Shown here piece after piece: positions 58,764 to 64,000 of a stretch of 64,000 nt of DNA (position 1 is the stretch's first letter; the number at the start of each line of letters is the position of its first letter). A model generated the notes under the pieces. That model saw only the letters and a list, made by a program, of their open reading frames with translations, was not told the origin of the DNA and did no database searches. Source of the DNA: Cytophagales bacterium CG12_big_fil_rev_8_21_14_0_65_40_12 (lineage in GTDB: Bacteria > Bacteroidota > Bacteroidia > Cytophagales > Cyclobacteriaceae). Position numbers and translations under genes: made by a program. Location: contig PCUU01000065.1 in the NCBI GenBank assembly GCA_002786855.1, positions 1-64,000 on the forward strand, given 5' to 3'.

Positions 58764-61691
58764 TTAGAAACCTACGTTAACACCAAATGTGAAGGTCCTT
58801 GCGGTAAAATAGTTATATCTTCTATCAATACCAGGCGCAAGCACATTTGGATTTCCTGGAGAACCTCCGTTATCTACAGCTCCTCTGTCTTGTAAAGAAG
58901 GCTCTGGATCAATTCCTGTGTAGTTTGTGATAGTGAACACATTCTGAGCGTTAAAATAAACTCTGATGTTTTTGAAATTAGCATTATTGCTCATGTCAAA
59001 GTTGTAACCCAAAGTAACGTTATCCAATCTCAAGAAATCTGCTTTTTCAACATACAATGAGCTGAATTGAGCAACCTCCAATGAAGGTACTTGAAGATCA
59101 GTTTTTGTTCTGTTGTAAGAGTTAATTGCTCCTGGATCGATTGGCTCATAGAATGCTCTGAAAGTATTCACTAAGCTGTGACCGAAAGCTCCTCTGAAGA
59201 ACAAGTTCAAATCCCAGTTTTTGTAAGTCATCGCGTTGGTCCAACCTAATTCTAAGCTAGGAACACCTTGACCTAATTCTTGGAAGTCACCATTGTCTGC
59301 AAGTGCATTACCTTGGTCAGTAATCAATTGACCGTCACCATTGAGGTCAGCGAAGATAGGAGAACCAGTATCACTAACACCTGTGTAAACAGGTCCCCAA
59401 ATCTGACCGATTTGCTCACCTACTTTAATACGGATTACGTTTGTACCATTTTGACCTGGAGCACCAAGCTCAGCAATAGTCTGCTCGTCAATCACAAATT
59501 CCTCTAGGGTAGTGCTGTATGAAGATAAAACTAGACCAGGAGTCCAAGTGAAATCTCCAGAACCAATACCAGTGTAGTTCAAAGAAAGTTCAGCACCTTT
59601 AGTATTCAACTTACCAGCGTTTTCAAATCTTCTTGATGCACCGAATACTGCTGGGTCAACTTGTCTTTCCAAGATAAAGTCATTGATATCTCTTGTGTAA
59701 ACATCAACCGTTCCAGATAACTTGTTATCCATTAGAGCGAAATCCACACCAACGTTGATTTCAGATTTTTCCTCCCACTTCAAGTCTGGGTTACCTGCTC
59801 TTGTTAAAGTTACAGATCCATCAAAAGAGTAGTTATATAAATCTTGAGCTAAACCTGATGGACCAGGAAGTGAACCTGTTACACCATAACCAGCTCTGAA
59901 TTTCAATGTATTGAATCCACCTAAATCAGCGTATTTCAAGATGTCAACACCAGCACCTAAGGCCGGGAAAGTACCCCACTGATTGTCAGCTCCTAGTTTA
60001 GTTGAACCCTCTCTTCTGATTGATGCATTTAAGAAGATACCTTCATCAATTGTGAAATTTGCTCTTCCAAAGAATGCAATGATTCTGTTTTCTGGAGATT
60101 CGTAAGAGAATACATTTACTAATTGTGCTCCATTAACTCTATCTGCAGATAATGAAAGTACATTTAGTCCAATTGAATTCGTAGGGAAGTTACCTGCCTC
60201 TAAACCGAAACCTGTGAATTGCTCTTCTTGGAATGAATAACCACCAGTGATAGACATGTTCATGTTATCGTACTTTTTGGCATATGTTCCATAAGCTTCA
60301 AACAAAGTAAACTTTGATTCATCAGTTCTTCTGTTCGCCAAACCAGCTCTGTTCAAACCTCTAAAGAAAGAAGTGCTTGGATAGAATTGGCCTGCTGTGC
60401 TATTGTTCAACTGCTGAGCATAACTTGCTGTTACGTTCATACCATCAAACAATTCGTATGAAGCTTGAACGCTAAAGTTCAAATTTCTAGATTTTCCAAC
60501 ATTTTGGTTTTGCTCAATAATTGCAACAGGGTTGAAGTTATCGAACAAAATTGCTTGGAAGTACTCACCATTGTCGAAACGAACAGGAGCAGTTGGGTTG
60601 TAAAGGGCCGCATATCTGAAAGCTTCGTTGAAAGAGAACTCTTGCTCTCTATTGGTCATTGCCATGTTGAATTTGATATTCAACTTATCGTTCAATGCGT
60701 AGTGATCCAAAGAAGCCCTTGCGTTGATTTGATCAAAACCAGACTTTCTCAATACACCTTCTACATTTCTAAAGTTAGTAGACAAACGGAAAGTGGTATT
60801 CTCAGAACTACCAGAAACCGAAAGGTTATGCACTTGAGTAATGGCTGTTCTGGTAATTTCTTCTTGCCAGTCAGTTTCAGCACCTAGGTCGTTACCACCA
60901 GCAGCAATGTACTCGCTTGGAGTCATTACAGGTTGGAAGTTAGCAACAGAAGCAGCCGCAACATAACCATTGTATTCAGCAGATAGCCCTGAAGCTCCTC
61001 TGCTTCCTTGCTTAGTTGTTACAATGATAACACCAGCAGAACCCCTTGAACCGTAAATCGCAGCAGCTGATCCATCTTTCAATACATCAAATGTTGCAAT
61101 ATCATTCGGGTCTACGTTAGAGAGTGATGCACCAATTACTCCATCGATTACTACTAATGGCTCTACGTTAGAACCTACAGTAGATAGACCTCTTAATCTA
61201 ATAACAGGTCCAGAGTTTGGATCACCACCTTTTTGATACACACTAAGACCTGCTACTTTACCTTGAAGAAGGCCAGAAGCTGAGTTAATGTTACCAATGT
61301 TAAAGTCTTTTGTGTCAAGACTTACCACAGAACTCGTGATCTCTTTCTTTTCTTGAGATCCGTAGCCCACTACTACCACTTCTTCTAACGAAGTTACATC
61401 AGGCTGTAACGTTATATTAATAGAAGTTTGATTTCCAACGGCCACTTCTTGCGAAATGTAGCCAATGAAAGAAAACGACAACACATCCGAGCTAGAAGCT
61501 TGAATGGTGTAGTTACCATCAATATCTGTAGGCACACCTCTTGATGTTCCTTTGATAGTGACGTTTACTCTTGGGATGCCTAATCCATCATCCCCACCCG
61601 TTACTTTACCAGTAACGGTCTTTTCCTGTGCCATTAACGAGCCCTGAAAGCCCACGCATAGTACAAGCAACACTAGTAAAAACTTTTTCAT
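58764..61691 (-). CDS. SusC/RagA-family TonB-dependent transporter
   Basis: A 975-residue outer-membrane beta-barrel. It has a signal peptide (1-21), a carboxypeptidase-regulatory-like N-terminal domain (VTGKVTGGDDGLGIPRVNV), a TonB-box-like EEVVVVGYG, a plug domain with the SusC signature SAAAIYGSRGSAGVIIVTTKQG and a C-terminal barrel ending in FTFGVNVGF. It imports a ligand captured by SusD using TonB energy. First gene of the eight-gene operon; two LacI-type operator-like palindromes lie upstream. Confidence 0.96.
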   Translation of the reverse strand: MKKFLLVLLVLCVGFQGSLMAQEKTVTGKVTGGDDGLGIPRVNVTIKGTSRGVPTDIDGNYTIQASSSDVLSFSFIGYISQEVAVGNQTSINITLQPDVTSLEEVVVVGYGSQEKKEITSSVVSLDTKDFNIGNINSASGLLQGKVAGLSVYQKGGDPNSGPVIRLRGLSTVGSNVEPLVVIDGVIGASLSNVDPNDIATFDVLKDGSAAAIYGSRGSAGVIIVTTKQGSRGASGLSAEYNGYVAAASVANFQPVMTPSEYIAAGGNDLGAETDWQEEITRTAITQVHNLSVSGSSENTTFRLSTNFRNVEGVLRKSGFDQINARASLDHYALNDKLNIKFNMAMTNREQEFSFNEAFRYAALYNPTAPVRFDNGEYFQAILFDNFNPVAIIEQNQNVGKSRNLNFSVQASYELFDGMNVTASYAQQLNNSTAGQFYPSTSFFRGLNRAGLANRRTDESKFTLFEAYGTYAKKYDNMNMSITGGYSFQEEQFTGFGLEAGNFPTNSIGLNVLSLSADRVNGAQLVNVFSYESPENRIIAFFGRANFTIDEGIFLNASIRREGSTKLGADNQWGTFPALGAGVDILKYADLGGFNTLKFRAGYGVTGSLPGPSGLAQDLYNYSFDGSVTLTRAGNPDLKWEEKSEINVGVDFALMDNKLSGTVDVYTRDINDFILERQVDPAVFGASRRFENAGKLNTKGAELSLNYTGIGSGDFTWTPGLVLSSYSTTLEEFVIDEQTIAELGAPGQNGTNVIRIKVGEQIGQIWGPVYTGVSDTGSPIFADLNGDGQLITDQGNALADNGDFQELGQGVPSLELGWTNAMTYKNWDLNLFFRGAFGHSLVNTFRAFYEPIDPGAINSYNRTKTDLQVPSLEVAQFSSLYVEKADFLRLDNVTLGYNFDMSNNANFKNIRVYFNAQNVFTITNYTGIDPEPSLQDRGAVDNGGSPGNPNVLAPGIDRRYNYFTARTFTFGVNVGF

Positions 61692-61741
61692 ACAATCATT
61701 TTTAATTTTAACGGTTTAAGACCCTCAGTTAAGGGCAAAAA

Positions 61742-61757
61742 GTGCAATCGAATGCAC
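61742..61757. promoter_or_regulatory. LacI-type operator-like palindrome, proximal to susC
   Basis: GTGCAATCGAATGCAC has seven of eight pairs symmetric around a central CG, the pattern of LacI/PurR-family operators. It lies 51 bases before the susC ATG and next to a TACTTTG -7-like element (61757-61763, minus strand), a position suited to repression. Confidence 0.45.
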
Positions 61758-61807
61758 AAAGTACAATTATTGACATTCATACATAAGTTCAATATTGTAA
61801 AATGTGC

Positions 61808-61819
61808 GCAATCGTTTGC
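61808..61819. promoter_or_regulatory. second LacI-type operator-like site
   Basis: GCAATCGTTTGC matches GCAA-n-CG-n-TTGC. Its centre is 64 bases (about six helical turns) from the proximal site, so one dimeric or tetrameric regulator could bridge both. The rest of the 350-base gap 61692-62041 shows no gene and presumably holds divergent promoters for susC and dgt. Confidence 0.45.
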
Positions 61820-62041
61820 AATTAATCACCCTGAACCACCTTTTTCACTGTTTTCTAGGAATTCCATGCTTTAATCTTCTTTAAATAGCAAGAGTTACAA
61901 TCAAATATTCTGTGTATTCATCAAATTGAGCCTTGATGCATTTTCACTCACTTTGTACAGTTTGTTTAACAGAACACCCTTATAAGGTACAATTAAATTT
62001 TTATCTTTCCTCTTAAAAAGTGTATCAGTAGCTTTACGGCA

Positions 62042-63361
62042 ATGAAATGGCTACAAATTCTATCTCTTGATTCTAAAGAAATTAATGATAATCAGACCAG
62101 AACAGTCTTCGATCGGGATTTTGATCGCATTATCTTTTCTCATCCCTTTAGAAAATTGCAAGACAAAACTCAGGTACATCCTTTGCCAGAGCAGGACTTT
62201 GTACACACGCGATTAACTCATAGCCTAGAGGTTTCCAGCGTTGGCCGATCGCTAGGACGTTTAGTTGGAGCACAGCTTTGTGAAAAATACGAGTACTTAA
62301 ATACAACGGTCTCCTCACATGATTTTGGAGCAATTGTCGCTGCGGCCTCATTAGCCCACGATATCGGCAACCCTCCATTCGGGCATTCTGGTGAATCATC
62401 CATTTCTGATTACTTCATTAATAAGGAGGAATCGTGCAAGCCTTTCTTCAATAACAATGAGTGGGCTGACCTTATAAATTTTGAGGGAAATGCTCAAGGT
62501 TTTAGATTGCTCAACAAAACTGGTTACCAAGGACTGAGATTAAGTGCTGCGACACTTGCCACTTTCACAAAATACCCTAGACCTTCATTGGTCGAAAGTC
62601 AAGATAAGAAAAGACGAAGCCAGAAGAAGTTTGGGTTTTTCGAGCCAGAACGCATCACCTTTAGAAATATGGCCACCGAACTAGGTCTGGTCGAAGTGGG
62701 TCCAGATCAATGGTGCAGACATCCTTTAGCTTTTTTGGTTGAAGCAGCTGATGACATTTGTTACCATATAATTGATCTCGAAGACGGGTGCAATTTGGGC
62801 TTAGTCTCTTACGACCAAACCGTTTTACTTTTAGCTAATATTATAGGAGATAGATTTCAGCCTGAAAAACTGAATGCAATACCTAGCATTAAAGAAAGAA
62901 TTGGTGTCTTAAGGGCGCTCGCCATTAATCAACTTATAGAAGAATGTGTTGCGCTATTTATGCAGAAAGAAGAAGAAATTCTTCGCGGTGAATTCGATCA
63001 ATCATTAGCTGATGAAATTCCTTCTAAAGAGGCGATGTCCAAAATAATAGACGTCTCAATTACCAAAATCTATAGAAGCAGAAATGTTCTTGAAACCGAA
63101 TCAGCAGGTTATAAGGTACTCAATGGTTTGCTCGAAATATTTGTGCCTGCTACTCTCGCAAGTCACGACAAAAAAATGTCCAAGAAAGACCAGACCTATT
63201 TTAGGCTGCTTCCTGATGAAACTCAATTAGAAATTAAGGAGGCCGCCACTCCCTATTTAGCCATTAGAGCAATGCTAGACTATGTGGCTGGAATGACCGA
63301 TTCCAATGCTCTTAACCTTTACCGAATCATCATGGGAATTTCGCTTCCGGGTAGAAGGTAA
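62042..63361 (+). CDS. dgt: deoxyguanosinetriphosphate triphosphohydrolase
   Basis: A 439-residue HD-domain enzyme that splits dGTP (or other dNTPs) into nucleoside and triphosphate. The metal-binding His and HD motifs are in THSLEVSSVGR and AHDIGNPPFGHSGE, and the EGNAQGFRLL and EAADDICY segments complete the family pattern. Such enzymes control dNTP pools and can limit phage replication. It is transcribed away from the SusCD operon; TATCTTTC-like -7 sequences upstream are only near matches. Confidence 0.95.
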   Translation: MKWLQILSLDSKEINDNQTRTVFDRDFDRIIFSHPFRKLQDKTQVHPLPEQDFVHTRLTHSLEVSSVGRSLGRLVGAQLCEKYEYLNTTVSSHDFGAIVAAASLAHDIGNPPFGHSGESSISDYFINKEESCKPFFNNNEWADLINFEGNAQGFRLLNKTGYQGLRLSAATLATFTKYPRPSLVESQDKKRRSQKKFGFFEPERITFRNMATELGLVEVGPDQWCRHPLAFLVEAADDICYHIIDLEDGCNLGLVSYDQTVLLLANIIGDRFQPEKLNAIPSIKERIGVLRALAINQLIEECVALFMQKEEEILRGEFDQSLADEIPSKEAMSKIIDVSITKIYRSRNVLETESAGYKVLNGLLEIFVPATLASHDKKMSKKDQTYFRLLPDETQLEIKEAATPYLAIRAMLDYVAGMTDSNALNLYRIIMGISLPGRR

Positions 63362-63421
63362 GTGAGCTGAACTGTTCTTTATAAAATGCTGTTTTTCACG
63401 ACTGTAAGAAAGGATTTCTAT

Positions 63422-63429
63422 TACCTTTG
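63422..63429 (+). promoter_or_regulatory. TAnnTTTG -7 element before the RND gene
   Basis: TACCTTTG is an exact match to the Bacteroidota -7 consensus, 15 bases before the ATG at 63445, giving a very short leader. A -33 TTG at the usual distance is not seen. Confidence 0.5.
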
Positions 63430-63444
63430 TTGTCTTTGAAAAAA

Positions 63445-64000
63445 ATGTGGTCTAAAATCCCCCATATCGTACTAAAATACAGGTTCGGCCTGATGCTTTT
63501 CCTGCTCATCTTCACGGTGTTCATGGGCTTCATGGCGCGTAATGTAAAAATGGCCTTCAATTTCAATACGGCCGTTCCAGAAACAGATGAAAATTATAAG
63601 TACTTCCAAAATTTCAAAAAGAACTTTGGGGAAGACGGAAACATACTCGTTTTAGGCGTTCGAGACAGCAGTTTATATGAAGTAGAAAACTTCAATAGAT
63701 ACATTGCTCTTAATAAGGAATTGCAAAATGTCGAAGGTATCACCAATGTGATCTCGTTGGCCACACTTCAAAGTATAGTCAAAGACACGGTCAACCAGAG
63801 TTTTGGACTCCAACCACTTATTACCAAAAACCCAAGCAACCAAGTCGAATTAGATTCCTTAATGGCTGCTGCGCTGAACTTAAAATTCTACAGCGGGCAA
63901 ATCATGAATGTAGAAAATGGGGCTACATTGATTTTGATCACCATGGACAGGGAAGTTTTGAATTCAAAGCTTAGAAACGATGTTGTAGGTGACATTCAAA
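63445..64000 (+). CDS. RND/MMPL-family exporter, N-terminal part
   Basis: The first 185 codons of a gene cut off by the window edge and absent from the ORF track because no stop is reached. It begins MWSKIPHIVLKYRF, then a first membrane helix (about 16-34, LMLFLLIFTVFMGF) and a periplasmic porter-type segment (NFNTAVPETDENYKYFQNF, VEGITNVISL). This is the layout of Bacteroidota RND-superfamily (MMPL/patched-like) proteins, which move lipids or hydrophobic compounds. The substrate is unknown. An in-frame TTG nine bases upstream is a weaker start. Confidence 0.8.
   Translation, partial: MWSKIPHIVLKYRFGLMLFLLIFTVFMGFMARNVKMAFNFNTAVPETDENYKYFQNFKKNFGEDGNILVLGVRDSSLYEVENFNRYIALNKELQNVEGITNVISLATLQSIVKDTVNQSFGLQPLITKNPSNQVELDSLMAAALNLKFYSGQIMNVENGATLILITMDREVLNSKLRNDVVGDIQ

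Overview
The window looks like a marine Bacteroidota chromosome, most likely Cytophagales-like. The basis is: a SusC/SusD pair, many SPase II lipoproteins, a type IX secretion C-terminal signal on a giant secreted protein, promoter -7 elements of the TAnnTTTG type, an ATP synthase operon lacking the beta and epsilon genes, and a sodium/solute (SGLT-type) symporter. This taxonomy is inferred from gene content; no rRNA or tRNA gene is visible in the window.

Layout. (1) 155-5495, + strand: a small double-glycine-leader peptide with a WCCDSC tail, a TlpA-like thioredoxin lipoprotein, a C39-peptidase ABC exporter and a HlyD-type adaptor. This is a compact peptide export/maturation locus. (2) 5497-11042, - strand: the elongasome operon mreB-mreC-mreD-mrdA(PBP2)-rodA. 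(3) 11119-14101, - strand: purH, purN and a UbiA-family prenyltransferase. (4) 14375-21310, + strand: a 2311-residue secreted protein with four ~430-residue repeats and a T9SS sorting domain. (5) 21291-22741, - strand: a methyltransferase and a UbiA-like membrane protein. (6) 22836-28209, - strand: ATP synthase genes in transcript order atpI-like, atpB, E, F, H, A, G. (7) 28505-39136, - strand: a seven-gene run of SSS symporter, glpK, glpD, a GH13 amylosucrase-like enzyme, a GH13 alpha-glucosidase, a short asparaginase-domain protein and an S8 protease. (8) 39137-43620: an accessory island flanked by a perfect 32-bp direct repeat. It carries a secreted four-cysteine micro-peptide, a DUF4221-like lipoprotein, a CxxC lipoprotein and a beta-propeller lipoprotein, followed by a hairpin-rich intergenic repeat region. 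(9) 43621-61691, - strand: an ~18-kb operon of susC, susD, a CRTAC1/UnbV-type protein, an unknown lipoprotein, two more CRTAC1/UnbV-type proteins, a vanadium haloperoxidase-like lipoprotein and a GH37 trehalase. (10) 62042-64000, + strand: dgt and the start of an RND/MMPL exporter.

How the parts may work together. The left-end locus and the 40-42 kb island are two unrelated-looking solutions to the same pattern: a tiny secreted peptide with four cysteines, a terminator-like hairpin right behind its gene, then envelope lipoproteins that include a thioredoxin-fold CxxC protein. The glp run pairs two alpha-glucosyl-acting GH13 enzymes with glycerol kinase and glycerol-3-phosphate dehydrogenase and a symporter but no glpF, which suggests uptake and breakdown of an alpha-glucosyl-glycerol compound. 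The SusCD operon is preceded by two LacI-type operator-like palindromes 64 bp apart and ends in trehalase, suggesting sugar-responsive control of an envelope system built on calcium-binding propeller proteins and a haloperoxidase. Four operons have a hairpin placed directly after the gene whose product is needed in excess (both peptides, atpE, susD), a recurring expression-partitioning device visible in this window.
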